Positions 28,680-38,560 of a stretch of 46,341 nt of DNA are shown here, piece by piece. Source of the stretch: Comamonadaceae bacterium (GTDB taxonomy: Bacteria > Pseudomonadota > Gammaproteobacteria > Burkholderiales > Burkholderiaceae_C); the NCBI GenBank assembly GCA_947375135.1, contig CANCER010000028.1, forward strand, positions 1-46,341, read 5' to 3'. The notes beneath the pieces are model-generated. The model was not told the DNA's origin, did not search any database, and saw only the letters and a program-made list of their open reading frames with translations. Every line of letters begins with the position of its first letter. Position 1 is the stretch's first letter. Position numbers and translations under genes: made by a program.

Positions 28680-29467
28680 TGACCACATCTCCCGTTGTAA
28701 AAAAAGACATCCAAAAACTCCAGCGCGCCATCATTGATGGCCTTGAAGACGTGAAAGCGCAGGACATCGTGGTGTTTGACACTGAACACCTCTCGGCCCT
28801 GTTTGAGCGTGTGATCATTGCCTCCGGTACCTCTAATCGCCAGACCAAGGCGCTGGCTGCCAGCGTGCGCGATGCCGTGCGCGAAGGTGGTTTCGGCAAG
28901 CCGCGTATTGAAGGCGAAACCAATGGCGAATGGATCATCGTGGATTGCGGCCAGGCCGTGGTGCACATCTTCCAACCTACCTTCCGCCAGTACTACCACC
29001 TGGAAGAGCTGTGGGGCGAGAAGCCTGTGCGCATGAAGCTGGGCTCGGCCAAGCCGGCCACCGCGTCCAAGGAAGAAGCAGTCGTCACCAAGGACCAGGT
29101 CCCCGGCACGCTCAAGCGTTCCAGCGCGGCCAAGAAGGGCGTGGCTGAAGCCTTCCCGTCCAAGGCCCAGGTCAAGAAGAACGATGCGATCAAAGCGGCT
29201 GCGGTGAAGAAGGCTGCTGCCAAGACATCGACTGGTGCTGCGCCGGCCAAAAAGGCTGCGGAGCGAACCACCAGCACGCGTGCACCCGTGGTGCCCGCCA
29301 AAAAGGTGGTCGCAGCCAAGAAGGTTGCGGTCAAAGCCCCGGCAGTGAAGGTAGCAGCCAAGACCCTGGTGGTGAAAGCTCCGGCCAAGACTGTGGCCAA
29401 GGTCACCGCCAAGCGGGCTGAAGTGCGCAAGCCCGCCGCCAAGAAGACGGTCAGCCGCAAGGCCTGA
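28679..29467 (+). CDS. rsfS: Ribosome silencing factor RsfS with a long Lys/Ala-rich tail
   Basis: The first 115 or so residues are a normal RsfS/Iojap domain ([58 protein letters not shown]), which binds uL14 and blocks subunit joining in starvation. The usual protein has 105-150 residues. This one has 262, the extra part being a basic low-complexity tail of KKAA, AKK and KAPA-like repeats like histone H1 or AlgP. The tail is in frame with no stop and is translated with the domain. nadD-rsfS-rlmH is a common conserved order. Confidence 0.95.
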   Translation: MTTSPVVKKDIQKLQRAIIDGLEDVKAQDIVVFDTEHLSALFERVIIASGTSNRQTKALAASVRDAVREGGFGKPRIEGETNGEWIIVDCGQAVVHIFQPTFRQYYHLEELWGEKPVRMKLGSAKPATASKEEAVVTKDQVPGTLKRSSAAKKGVAEAFPSKAQVKKNDAIKAAAVKKAAAKTSTGAAPAKKAAERTTSTRAPVVPAKKVVAAKKVAVKAPAVKVAAKTLVVKAPAKTVAKVTAKRAEVRKPAAKKTVSRKA

Positions 29468-29475
29468 GTGCCGCC

Positions 29476-29943
29476 ATGCGGCTGCTGATTGTGGCGGTCG
29501 GGCTCAAGGTGCCCGATTGGGCGCAAACCGCTTGGGATGATTACGCCAAGCGCTTCCCCTTTGAAATCAAGGTCGAGCTCAAGGCCGTCAAGACCGAGCC
29601 GCGCGGCTCCAAGACCCTGGAGGCCTTGTATGCCGGCGAGCGCGCCCGCATCGAGGCGGCTATTCCAAAAGGCACCCGCATCGTGGCGCTGGATGAGCGC
29701 GGCACCAACCTGACCACCAAAGCGCTCGCCGGTCGCTTGACCGATTGGCAACTGGGTGGGGGTGATGTGGCGCTGGTAATTGGCGGCCCCGACGGGCTGG
29801 ACCCCGCTTTCAAACAGGCTGCGCACGAACGCATCCGCCTCTCCGACCTGACCCTGCCGCATGCTTTTGCACGCGTGCTGCTCATTGAGCAGTTGTACCG
29901 GGCCTGGTCCATCAATGCCAACCACCCTTATCACCGCGAGTAG
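29476..29943 (+). CDS. rlmH: 23S rRNA pseudouridine-1915 N3-methyltransferase
   Basis: RlmH methylates pseudouridine 1915 in helix 69 of 23S rRNA. The 155-residue SPOUT protein starts [17 protein letters not shown], has [15 protein letters not shown], the knot segment [13 protein letters not shown] and the conserved end [15 protein letters not shown]. It starts 8 bp after rsfS and ends 29 bp before maf. No anomalies. Confidence 0.97.
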   Translation: MRLLIVAVGLKVPDWAQTAWDDYAKRFPFEIKVELKAVKTEPRGSKTLEALYAGERARIEAAIPKGTRIVALDERGTNLTTKALAGRLTDWQLGGGDVALVIGGPDGLDPAFKQAAHERIRLSDLTLPHAFARVLLIEQLYRAWSINANHPYHRE

Positions 29944-29972
29944 TCAGCCGCTTTTGGCTTGATCAAAAACCC

Positions 29973-30566
29973 ATGCCGCCCTTCATCTACCTTGCCTCGC
30001 AAAGCCCACGCCGCAGCCAGTTACTGACCCAACTCGGAGTTGCCCACGAACTGCTGCTGGCCACAGCGGAGGAGGACGCCGAGTCGCTGGAGGCGCACAT
30101 CCCGGGTGAGAGCCCTGTTACCTACGTGCAGCGCGTCACCCGGCTCAAGCTGGATGCCGCGCGCAATCGATTGAAGGAGCGCGGCTTGCCCCCGGCACCC
30201 GTGCTGTGCGCAGATACCACGGTGGCGCTGGAGAACACGATTTATGCCAAGCCGGCCGACCCACAGGATGCAATGCGCATGTTGCGCGACTTGTCGGGCC
30301 GTACCCATGTGGTGCTAACGGCGGTGGCCGTCGGCACAGAGGATCAGTGCGTGCAGGCCTGTAGCGCGTCCGATGTGACCTTCGCCGCCATGACGGAGGC
30401 CGAAATTCGTGCCTATGTGGACTCCGGCGAGCCCATGGGCAAAGCCGGGGCCTATGCGGTGCAGGGCCTCGCTGCCGCCTATATCTCCCGCATCAGCGGT
30501 AGTTACACTGGCATCATGGGACTTCCACTGTTTGAAACTGCGCAATTGCTCAAGAGCCTCGCCTGA
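29973..30566 (+). CDS. maf: Maf nucleotide pyrophosphatase (YhdE type)
   Basis: This 197-residue Maf protein hydrolyses nucleoside triphosphates, and the YhdE-type sequence suggests dTTP/UTP. It shows LASQSPRRSQLLTQLG at the N-terminus, the acidic CADTTVALE, and KAGAYAVQGLAAAYISRISGSYTGIMGLPLFET. No clear ribosome site precedes the ATG. The stop overlaps the rng start by 1 nt (TGATG), so translation is coupled. Confidence 0.94.
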   Translation: MPPFIYLASQSPRRSQLLTQLGVAHELLLATAEEDAESLEAHIPGESPVTYVQRVTRLKLDAARNRLKERGLPPAPVLCADTTVALENTIYAKPADPQDAMRMLRDLSGRTHVVLTAVAVGTEDQCVQACSASDVTFAAMTEAEIRAYVDSGEPMGKAGAYAVQGLAAAYISRISGSYTGIMGLPLFETAQLLKSLA

Positions 30567-32047
30567 TGCCCTCACCACAAGACATTCTGATCAACTGGTC
30601 CCCGCAGGAAACGCGGGTGGCCATTGTTGAGCATGGCGCTGTGCAGGAGTTGCACGTGGAGCGCACGCTGGAGCGCGGCCTGGTCGGAAATGTCTACTTG
30701 GGCAAGGTGGCGCGGGTGCTGCCCGGCATGCAGTCGGCCTTTATCGACATCGGACTGGAGCGTGCGGCCTTTTTGCACGTGGCTGACGTATGGCATCCGC
30801 CACAAGAGGGCGAGACCATCAGCGCGGCGCGCGGCGCAGCGGCCCTCATTCCGATAGAGAAGCAGGTCTTTGAAGGCCAGGCCCTGATGGTGCAGGTCAT
30901 CAAGGACCCGATTGGCACCAAGGGCGCGCGCCTCTCCACCCAGATCAGCATTGCCGGGCGCCTGCTGGTGTTCCTGCCGCAGGACGACCATATTGGTGTG
31001 TCCCAAAAAATTCCTCTGGCCCAGCGCGAAGCTTTGCGCGCGCATTTGCTGGCGCTGGCCGGCACCCAGGGTGGCGGCTTCATCCTGCGCACCAACGGCG
31101 AAGATGCTTCGGAGGCCGAATTGGCCGAAGACATTCGCTACCTGCGCAAGGCCTGGGCGCGCATCAAAGATGCCTCCGTGCGCCTGCCGCCCAAAACCCT
31201 GCTGCACCAGGACCTGAGCCTGATGCAGCGCGTGCTGCGCGATCTGGTGAGCGATGGCACGCAGACCATACGCGTGGATTCGCGTGAGCAGTTTGACGCG
31301 CTCCAGACTTTTGGTGCCGAGTTCATGCCCATGGCCGTGGAGAAGCTCCAGCACTACAAGGGTGAGCGTCCGATCTTCGACTTGTATTCCATCGACGAGG
31401 AAATTGCCAAAGCCCTGGCCCGCCGCGTGGACCTGAAGTCCGGTGGCTACCTGATCGTTGACCAGACCGAGGCGTTGACTACGGTGGATGTGAACACCGG
31501 CGGCTTTGTCGGTGCGCGCAATTTTGACGACACGATTTTCAAGACGAATCTGGAAGCGGCCCAAGCCATTGCCCGCCAGCTTCGCCTGCGCAATCTGGGC
31601 GGCATCATCATCGTGGACTTCATTGACATGGTGCGTGAAGACCACCGCGATGCGGTGCTCGCAGAATTCCGCAAACAGTTGGCGCGTGACCGCGTCAAAA
31701 CGTCTGCCGGCGGCTTCTCGCAGTTGGGCCTGGTGGAGATGACGCGCAAGCGCACCCGCGAGTCTTTGGCGCACATGCTGTGTGAGCCTTGCCCGGTATG
31801 CGAAGGCAAGGGCATTGTGAAAACCGCGCGCAGTGTGACCTATGACATCTTCCGTGAGATCCTGCGCGAGGCGCGCCAGTTCAACCCTCGGGAGTTCCGC
31901 GTAGTGGCTTCGCCCAGGGTGATCGAGCTGTTTCTGGATGAAGAGAGCCAGCACCTGGCGGGCCTGAGCGAGTTCATCGGCAAACCGGTGTCGCTGCAAA
32001 GCGAGGCGGCGATGGCGCAGGAACAGTACGACATCGTGCTGCTGTAA
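30566..32047 (+). CDS. rng: Ribonuclease G
   Basis: RNase G is an endoribonuclease maturing 16S rRNA 5' ends and turning over mRNA. The 493-residue protein has an embedded S1 domain (GNVYLGKVARVLPGMQSAFIDIG), the catalytic DNase-I-like part with LTTVDVNTGGFVG and IIIVDFIDM, and the zinc-link CEPCPVCEGKG. It lacks the long C-terminal scaffold of RNase E. The gene order maf-rng is typical. It is followed after 15 bp by the first polysaccharide gene. Confidence 0.97.
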   Translation: MPSPQDILINWSPQETRVAIVEHGAVQELHVERTLERGLVGNVYLGKVARVLPGMQSAFIDIGLERAAFLHVADVWHPPQEGETISAARGAAALIPIEKQVFEGQALMVQVIKDPIGTKGARLSTQISIAGRLLVFLPQDDHIGVSQKIPLAQREALRAHLLALAGTQGGGFILRTNGEDASEAELAEDIRYLRKAWARIKDASVRLPPKTLLHQDLSLMQRVLRDLVSDGTQTIRVDSREQFDALQTFGAEFMPMAVEKLQHYKGERPIFDLYSIDEEIAKALARRVDLKSGGYLIVDQTEALTTVDVNTGGFVGARNFDDTIFKTNLEAAQAIARQLRLRNLGGIIIVDFIDMVREDHRDAVLAEFRKQLARDRVKTSAGGFSQLGLVEMTRKRTRESLAHMLCEPCPVCEGKGIVKTARSVTYDIFREILREARQFNPREFRVVASPRVIELFLDEESQHLAGLSEFIGKPVSLQSEAAMAQEQYDIVLL

Positions 32048-32062
32048 GCCGGATTTATCTGC

Positions 32063-32782
32063 ATGCAACGAATACCGATATTGACCTACCACCAGATCGC
32101 CGAGGCGCCGCCCAAGGGCGCTCCGTACCGCAGCCTGTATGTCGCACCGTCAGCCTTTGCCCGGCAAATGCGCCTGCTGCGCCTGCTGGGCTATCAAGGT
32201 CTTTCGATGAGCGCGCTGCAGCCCTTTTTGCGCGGCGAGAAGAGCGGCAGGGTGGTGGGAATTACCTTCGATGACGGCTATGCCAACAACCTGGCAAACG
32301 CCATGCCGGCGTTACGGGGGCAGGGCTTCTCGTCGACCTGTTACGCGGTCAGCGGCTTGGTGGGCCAAACCAATCGCTGGGACCTGGGCGTGGGCATCGC
32401 GCAAACGGGCCTGATGACTGCAGGCGAAATGCGTAGCTGGCTAGCCGGCGGGCAGGAGATTGGTGCGCATACCCGTACACACGCTCACCTGGAGCAACTG
32501 TCCCCGGACGACAGCATGCGCGAGATACAGGGCAGCAAGCTGGACTTGGAAGCGCTGCTCGGCGTTGCCGTTTCCCACTTCTGCTATCCCTATGGCGGGC
32601 ACGGGCCTTTACAAGTCCGTCAGGTGCAGGCCGCGGGTTTCGTAACCGCCACGACGACGGAGCGCGGACGTGCCAACACAGCGTCCCAACCGTTTGAGTT
32701 GCCGCGTGTTCCGGTGCTGCGCTCCACCACCTTGCCCGTGTTTTTGTTGAAGCTTCTGTCCTCGTACGAAGACCGCAAATGA
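32063..32782 (+). CDS. Polysaccharide deacetylase (NodB family)
   Basis: This 239-residue carbohydrate esterase family 4 protein has motif 1 GITFDDGYANN (catalytic and metal Asp), motif 2 HTRTH (metal histidines) and FCYPYGG as motif 3. There is no signal peptide, so it probably acts on a cytoplasmic or lipid-linked sugar. It opens the surface-polysaccharide locus behind rng and overlaps the glycosyltransferase by 4 nt (ATGA). It likely N-deacetylates a sugar of the LPS core or O-chain; this is inferred from context. Confidence 0.9.
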   Translation: MQRIPILTYHQIAEAPPKGAPYRSLYVAPSAFARQMRLLRLLGYQGLSMSALQPFLRGEKSGRVVGITFDDGYANNLANAMPALRGQGFSSTCYAVSGLVGQTNRWDLGVGIAQTGLMTAGEMRSWLAGGQEIGAHTRTHAHLEQLSPDDSMREIQGSKLDLEALLGVAVSHFCYPYGGHGPLQVRQVQAAGFVTATTTERGRANTASQPFELPRVPVLRSTTLPVFLLKLLSSYEDRK

Positions 32783-33963
32783 GTGCGCTTGGAGTCGCCG
32801 AGACTGTTCCGGTAAAACGACTGCGCATTGCGGTGCTGAACCGCTTGTTCAAACCCACGGGCGGTGGAGCCGAGCGTTATTCGATTGCATTGGTGGAGCA
32901 ATTGGCCGTACGCCACGAGATGCATGTCTTTGCCCAGCAGATCGAACATGACTTTCCCGGCGTTTTTTACCACCGCGTGCCCGCCCCTATGACCCGACCG
33001 CGCTGGATCAACCAGTTGTGGTTTGCACTTGCCACCTGGTGGATGACACGCAATGGCTTTGACGTGGTGCACTCGCATGAAAACACCTGGCACGGTCAGG
33101 TGCAGACGGTGCATGTGCTGCCCATCCAATTCAACCTCTTCAAGGGACGAACCGGACTTTCATGGGCATTGCGTTGCCTGAAGGTGTTGACCAGCCCGCG
33201 CCTGTTGGTTTACATCGGGATGGAGCGCTTGCGCTATCGCCTGACACCTGGCAAATGCATTGTGGTGACTGCACCCGGCCTGCGGGACACCATGGCGAAA
33301 ACATTTCCCGGGACTGCATCGGCCCTGGCAGTTGTGACGCCCGGTGTGCGTGACGTACCCGGCCCGTGCACAGGAGCAGAACAAAGTGCTGAACGTCTGC
33401 AGTTAGGTTTGCCGCAGGCTGGCAAATGCATCCTGTTTGTAGGCAACGACTACCGCAAGAAGGGATTGCCCGCATTGCTCCAGGCGCTGCGGCAATTGCC
33501 GGAAGAGACCTTTCTGGCCGTGGTGGGTAATGCCGCGCAAATCGCCGAGTTCCGCCCGCAGGTTCAAGCGCTCGGTCTGCGGGACCGGGTTTTTTTCCTC
33601 GGCGCGCTGAGCGACGTCAGCACCGCTTACCGGGCGGCGGATTGCCTGGCGCATCCGACGCTGGAAGATACGTTTGGCATGGTGGTGCTGGAGGCCATGG
33701 CGCATGGCTTGCCGGTAATCGTCAGCGCCGAAAGCTATTGCGGTATTGCAGGGATGCTCAAAAATGAAGTGGAGGCGCTGATTTTGAATCACCCGGAAGA
33801 TTCAAAAGCATTGAAAAATAATGTGGAAAGGCTCTTCATGGATAAACCACTGAGACAGCACCTATCTGAAAATGGAACCATCTGGGCGAGGAAATTTCTG
33901 TGGTCTGAAATTTCCACAGTACAAGAAAAAATCTACTTAGATGCTGTAAAAGCCTCTCTATAA
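32779..33963 (+). CDS. Glycosyltransferase family 4 with an AT-rich 3' end
   Basis: This 394-residue GT-B protein has the N-terminal FKPTGGGAERYSIALVEQL loop and the C-terminal nucleotide-sugar motif EDTFGMVVLEAMAHGLPVIVS (E-x7-E). It resembles WaaG-like LPS core transferases. From about residue 327 (nucleotide 33760) the codon use turns AT-rich (KNEVEALILNHPEDSKALKNN), while the first four fifths are GC-rich like the chromosome. That suggests recombination within the gene. It overlaps the deacetylase by 4 nt and precedes the ligase by 22 bp. Confidence 0.9.
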   Translation: MSALGVAETVPVKRLRIAVLNRLFKPTGGGAERYSIALVEQLAVRHEMHVFAQQIEHDFPGVFYHRVPAPMTRPRWINQLWFALATWWMTRNGFDVVHSHENTWHGQVQTVHVLPIQFNLFKGRTGLSWALRCLKVLTSPRLLVYIGMERLRYRLTPGKCIVVTAPGLRDTMAKTFPGTASALAVVTPGVRDVPGPCTGAEQSAERLQLGLPQAGKCILFVGNDYRKKGLPALLQALRQLPEETFLAVVGNAAQIAEFRPQVQALGLRDRVFFLGALSDVSTAYRAADCLAHPTLEDTFGMVVLEAMAHGLPVIVSAESYCGIAGMLKNEVEALILNHPEDSKALKNNVERLFMDKPLRQHLSENGTIWARKFLWSEISTVQEKIYLDAVKASL

Positions 33964-33985
33964 TTTATTTTAACAGGGGCTAATT

Positions 33986-35281
33986 TTGGAATTTTTTTCA
34001 AGTTTCATTAAACTGGGTCGCGTTGATTTATTTAAACGTGCGCTGGAGATTTTTCTATCGATTTCACCTCTATTCTTAGTGACTTTTCGGTCTTGGTCGA
34101 ATGCGTTGCTTATAATCGGCGCGTTAGCTAGTTTCATATTTTTAGTATATGAAAAAAATAAGCTAAAAATACACGAAGTTGAAAAATACCATCAAAAATT
34201 ACTTGTGATTTTTATATTTTTGGCGCCGGTGCTAGGGGTTTTAGTGAGTTCTTTATTGAGGGGTTCCAATGTCTGGAAAAACTATGATTCACCTTCTAGG
34301 TTTTTCATTGCCATCGCGATATTTATTTTCTCCATTCGAGAAAAAATAAATATTGCAAAGTATTTACAATACTTTTCACCATTAAGTCTAATTATTACAT
34401 TTTTGCAGCAAAAGTTTATTGCACAGCCAAACTTGTGGGGCCCTGATCGTATGGCGACTTACTTCGCTGATCCATTGGTATTTGGATACACTTCATTGAC
34501 CTTGGGTTTACTCAGTCTGACGTCCATTAATCTGTTAGGAAAAGACAGCACAAAATTAGTAATTATAAAATTATTTGGCACGGGAATCGGTGTATATTTG
34601 TCTCTTGGGTCAGGGAGCAGGACAGGGTGGTTGGCCGTACCGTTAGTTATAGCGATTGTTACTTACAAGCGAAAATTATTGAGCGGTAAGGCATTGCATT
34701 TCTTGGTTGTGGGTCTTATTGGCGTGCTCGCATTTGGTGCCTATACATTGTCCAATACTGTGCAGCAAAGGGTTTTGATGGGTGTAAGTGAGGTTGTGAA
34801 TTATTCGTGGCAAGGAATGGCGCCGGAGACTTCGGTTGGGTTCCGTATTACATTTCTTCGAATTGCTTCAGATATGTTCGCTGCTAATCCATGGGCAGGA
34901 ATTGGCGACAATGGCTACGATTTGAAATCGCTACCCAGTCGGGTCTACACGTACGCGTCGCCAGAAAGTATTCGGCTGGCTTTTAATGCTGGTTTTCACA
35001 ACGAGTTGGTGTCAAATGCCATCCGATTTGGTATCGGAGGCCTTCTGTCGTCAGCAATGCTTTTGCTGGGGCCCATGTTCATCTTTGTGAAACAGTCCTC
35101 GAGCGCTAATGCTATAAATCGATCGAATGCCCTGCTGGGTCTGGTTTTGACTACTTGTTTTTTTGTTAGTAGTTTCAGTACAGAAGTCTTTGATTTAAAG
35201 TACATGGCCAGCTTCTATGCACTCATAGTAGCCATGTTGTGTGCATCTGCTATTACAAAGCCGCTCAAGGAAAATCCATAG
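33986..35281 (+). CDS. O-antigen ligase / polymerase family membrane protein
   Basis: This 431-residue protein has about ten to twelve hydrophobic helices and the Wzy_C-type periplasmic loop ([26 protein letters not shown], then [12 protein letters not shown]), as in WaaL ligases and Wzy polymerases. Sequence alone does not separate the two. The start is TTG with AGGGG 6 nt upstream. Composition is strikingly AT-rich: 34141-34200 holds 12 G/C in 60. It probably joins O-chain or a sugar unit to the lipid A core in the periplasm. Confidence 0.88.
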   Translation: MEFFSSFIKLGRVDLFKRALEIFLSISPLFLVTFRSWSNALLIIGALASFIFLVYEKNKLKIHEVEKYHQKLLVIFIFLAPVLGVLVSSLLRGSNVWKNYDSPSRFFIAIAIFIFSIREKINIAKYLQYFSPLSLIITFLQQKFIAQPNLWGPDRMATYFADPLVFGYTSLTLGLLSLTSINLLGKDSTKLVIIKLFGTGIGVYLSLGSGSRTGWLAVPLVIAIVTYKRKLLSGKALHFLVVGLIGVLAFGAYTLSNTVQQRVLMGVSEVVNYSWQGMAPETSVGFRITFLRIASDMFAANPWAGIGDNGYDLKSLPSRVYTYASPESIRLAFNAGFHNELVSNAIRFGIGGLLSSAMLLLGPMFIFVKQSSSANAINRSNALLGLVLTTCFFVSSFSTEVFDLKYMASFYALIVAMLCASAITKPLKENP

Positions 35282-35282
35282 C

Positions 35283-35918
35283 ATGCGCAAGTTTATTCAG
35301 CGAATTAAACGCCTTATTCAAAGCAAGGCACAGCATCGGTCACTTCAGAGTTTTGAGCGCCAACAGGATAATTTTCGCCGTAAATACCCACGCTACAGCC
35401 TTGGAACTGGTACCTATGGAATGCCGAAAGTGCATGATGATGAGGAAGGTACGACATTGCGAATAGGTTCCTTTTGCTCGATTTCCAGCGAGGTCCAGAT
35501 TTTTTTGGGCAAGAACCATCGGATTGACTGGATTAGCAGTTATCCCTTCCCCGCCTTTTTTGAAGAGGCACAGCAGATTAAGAAATTTGGTGTCAGTCGT
35601 GGGGATGTTACGATTGGTAGCGACGTGTGGCTATGCGCTAATTGCATCATCCTGTCTGGTGTCACCATCGGACATGGTGCAGTTATTGGTGCTGGTGCGC
35701 TCGTTTCACGGGATGTGGCTCCGTATTCCATAGTTGCAGGAAACCCAGCTAGACATGTACGGTGGCGATTTGACGAGTCTATACGGCAGAATTTATTGGC
35801 GACTAAATGGTGGGATTGGCCGGAAACCGAACTACGGGGAATAGTTGAAATCCTTTGTTCTGACCGAGTAGATGATTTGCTGGAATACGCAAAAAAGCGA
35901 AAAATCTACTTGAAGTAG
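35283..35918 (+). CDS. Left-handed beta-helix acetyltransferase (CatB-like)
   Basis: This 211-residue hexapeptide-repeat transferase shows the xenobiotic-acetyltransferase pattern: [24 protein letters not shown], then [49 protein letters not shown]. The ATG at 35283 lies 1 nt after the ligase stop. It probably acetylates a sugar hydroxyl in the same polysaccharide. It has the same AT-rich composition as its neighbours. Confidence 0.9.
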   Translation: MRKFIQRIKRLIQSKAQHRSLQSFERQQDNFRRKYPRYSLGTGTYGMPKVHDDEEGTTLRIGSFCSISSEVQIFLGKNHRIDWISSYPFPAFFEEAQQIKKFGVSRGDVTIGSDVWLCANCIILSGVTIGHGAVIGAGALVSRDVAPYSIVAGNPARHVRWRFDESIRQNLLATKWWDWPETELRGIVEILCSDRVDDLLEYAKKRKIYLK

Positions 35919-35960
35919 CAATTTTTTCAAATAATTTTAATTATCATGTAAAGAACTTAA

Positions 35961-36782
35961 ATGGCACACGATTACGCAATTACTTTTGCCTGTTACAACT
36001 CCGTAGAGTTTACGAAAGCTTGCATTGAGAGTTTGATAAAAGTGGGTACGCCATTGGATCGGTTGGCTATTGTTGATAACGGCTCAACCGATGAAACGCG
36101 AGACTACTTGTTGGGCTTGCCGTTAGGTGGGCGTATTTATAATAGTAGCAACCAAGCTTGTGGTGTGGCCTGGAATCAGGGAATTCTACATTTTCAAGCC
36201 GAGTGGACTGTGGTCATGAATAATGATTTAATAGTATCTAAAAATTGGATAGAAAATCTTATTCAAACTGCAGTGGATAATGACTTAAGAGTCATCTCCC
36301 CCGCTCGTATTGATGGCGAATTAGACTATGATTTTGATGCTTTTGCAGTTGAATCAGCAAGAAAAATGAATCAGGTATTTCGTCAAAAAACCCAGAACGC
36401 AGTTTGCGTGTGCATACATCGTTCGGTCTTTCACGAGATAGGCTATTTCAGAGCAAATCCAAAATTATTAGGGTTCGAGGACACTATATTTTTTCATGAC
36501 CTGGCGAAAACCACGATTGGAAGGGCGATCACTGGCAATGTGTGGCTGCATCACTTTGGCTCAGTCACACAAAAAGAAATGAAGAAGAAATTGGGAAAGT
36601 CTGCAAAAGATGATCTGATGAAAGTGAACGACAGACAATTACTTCAGCAAGGCTGGGTTGAGCGGAAGTTAGCCAAATGGAAATCTAAGAACCAGGCCAT
36701 AGCGTGGCGAATTGAGGAATTGGCCAGCAAAGGAATGACACTCCATGGTGAACGTATTGACCACGAGTTTATTTGGCTCTAA
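35961..36782 (+). CDS. Glycosyltransferase family 2 (AT-rich cassette)
   Basis: This 273-residue GT-A enzyme has ITFACYNSVEFTKACIESL, the sugar-nucleotide Asp in IVDNGSTDET and a D-x-D-like NNDL in WTVVMNNDLIV. It is like rhamnosyl- or other deoxysugar transferases of O-antigen loci. It ends the AT-rich cassette, and its stop overlaps the converging msbA stop by 3 nt. Donor and acceptor are unknown. Confidence 0.88.
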   Translation: MAHDYAITFACYNSVEFTKACIESLIKVGTPLDRLAIVDNGSTDETRDYLLGLPLGGRIYNSSNQACGVAWNQGILHFQAEWTVVMNNDLIVSKNWIENLIQTAVDNDLRVISPARIDGELDYDFDAFAVESARKMNQVFRQKTQNAVCVCIHRSVFHEIGYFRANPKLLGFEDTIFFHDLAKTTIGRAITGNVWLHHFGSVTQKEMKKKLGKSAKDDLMKVNDRQLLQQGWVERKLAKWKSKNQAIAWRIEELASKGMTLHGERIDHEFIWL

Positions 36783-38560
36783 CCTGGCGCGAGAGCTTGG
36801 TCTGGTAAGTTCAGACCCATACGGTATAACTTCGCGTAAGTTCCATCAAGTTGCAGCAACTCAGAATGGGTCCCCATTTCGACGATTTCGCCAGCATCCA
36901 TTACTACAATGCGATCAGCATGGCGTACCGTTGATAGACGATGAGCGACGATCAAAGTGGTTCGGTTGTGCATAAGTTCAAGCAAGGCATCCTGTACCGC
37001 GCGCTCAGATTCGGAATCCAACGCGGAAGTTGCTTCATCAAGAATCAAGATGGGTGCATCTTTGTAAAGCGCCCTTGCGATTGCCAGTCGCTGCCGTTGA
37101 CCGCCAGACAACTGCATCGCGTTATGGCCAACTATCGTATCGACGCCTTGAGGTAAGTCGGATACAAGAGTATTCAAATGGGCTGCCTGCAAGCATTCTA
37201 TTATTCTTGTGCGGTTCTGATTCAGCCCTAGTGCAACATTGGCGGCAATAGTATCGTTGACCATTACGACGTTTTGACTGACAAACGCGAACTGCGCACG
37301 CAGAGATTTCAAATTCCACAGGCGTATGTCTTGTCCATCAAGAGTTACCGTTCCATCTTGTGCGTCGATGAATCGTGGCAATAAATTGACAAGCGTGGTT
37401 TTGCCAGATCCCGACGCTCCCACCAATGCAATGGTTTCGCCAGGTCGAACGTTCAAGTTCAGCGACTTAAGGGCAGGAACTGCATCGACCGCATACTGCA
37501 CTCCGACGCCGGTAAAGGTAATGTGACCTGTGGAGCGTGTGCTGCAAAAAATCCCTTCAGTTTCACTGGGTACTAACTCGATGAGCTCAAGACCGCGCTC
37601 CAATGAAGCCAAACCCCGGGTAATTGGACTCGAAACTTCTGACAGTTGGCGTATTGGTGCGACGATCATCAGCATGGCGGTGACAAAGGCAACAAATCCG
37701 CCGACTGATGTACCGCTGCTTGCACTTTGAATCAGCGCCACAGAAAGTACTGCCGACAACGCCACAGCGGCTAGCATTTGAGTGACCGGCGTCATGGCCG
37801 CGCCGGCAACAGTGGATTTCATCGCCAAGCGGCGTAGAGATTCACTCAGGTCGTTGAAACGGCGTGCTTGTGCTTCCTGTGCTGCATAGAGTCGTATGTC
37901 TTTATGCGCGAGTACGTTCTCTTCAACGACGTAGGCTAGGTTGTCAGTTGCATCCTGGTTTGCTTTGGTCAGTCTATGTAAGCGTCGAGTAAGAGACCGC
38001 ATTACCAACGCGACTACCGGAAAAATTGCCGCGACGATCAAGGTCAATTTCCAGTTGAGATAGAAAAGGTATGCCGTCAAGGCAACTAAGGTCAGGCCAT
38101 TGCGTGTCAAGCTCAGGATTGAATTGACAAGCAAAGCTGCGCCATTCTGAACCTCGAAAACTACGGTATTGGAAATAGCACTAGAGTTTTGAGCGCTAAA
38201 TAATTTGAGTTGAGCAACAAGGATCTTGCTGAACATGTCTCTGCGCATTGCAAGCAACCCAGTGTTTGTAATCTTTGTCAAGCCGATCTGGGCTACGTAG
38301 CCAGCAAAACCTCGGACTGCGAAAAGCGCCAAGAGCGAGGCTGGCACAGTCCAAATTTCGAGTTCCCCTCGTTGGAATCCACGGTCCAAAAGTGGCTTGA
38401 GTAAGGCGGGAATTAAGGGTTCGGTTGCCGCCCCGACCATGGCAGCCACAGCGACCAGCGACCAGGTTCCACGCAGATCACCAAAATAGGGCGCCAATCT
38501 ACGCATGCGCTGAAACACTCCATCTGCAGGATTACCAGATATGCCTTTGCTTGTTGTCAA
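36779..38560 (-). CDS. msbA: MsbA-like lipid/LPS exporter (ABC, fused TM and ATPase)
   Basis: This roughly 593-residue half-transporter has six helices and an ATPase with Walker A GASGSGKTT, LSGGQRQRLAIARAL and ILILDEATSALDSESE. It resembles MsbA, which flips core-lipid A across the inner membrane. The TTG at 38560 is preferred: AGGAG lies 8 nt upstream and it overlaps the previous stop by 4 nt (TTGA). An ATG at 38587 would add nine residues and overlap by 31 nt. Composition is intermediate (31 G/C in 60 at 37681-37740). Confidence 0.85.
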   Translation of the reverse strand: MTTSKGISGNPADGVFQRMRRLAPYFGDLRGTWSLVAVAAMVGAATEPLIPALLKPLLDRGFQRGELEIWTVPASLLALFAVRGFAGYVAQIGLTKITNTGLLAMRRDMFSKILVAQLKLFSAQNSSAISNTVVFEVQNGAALLVNSILSLTRNGLTLVALTAYLFYLNWKLTLIVAAIFPVVALVMRSLTRRLHRLTKANQDATDNLAYVVEENVLAHKDIRLYAAQEAQARRFNDLSESLRRLAMKSTVAGAAMTPVTQMLAAVALSAVLSVALIQSASSGTSVGGFVAFVTAMLMIVAPIRQLSEVSSPITRGLASLERGLELIELVPSETEGIFCSTRSTGHITFTGVGVQYAVDAVPALKSLNLNVRPGETIALVGASGSGKTTLVNLLPRFIDAQDGTVTLDGQDIRLWNLKSLRAQFAFVSQNVVMVNDTIAANVALGLNQNRTRIIECLQAAHLNTLVSDLPQGVDTIVGHNAMQLSGGQRQRLAIARALYKDAPILILDEATSALDSESERAVQDALLELMHNRTTLIVAHRLSTVRHADRIVVMDAGEIVEMGTHSELLQLDGTYAKLYRMGLNLPDQALAPG

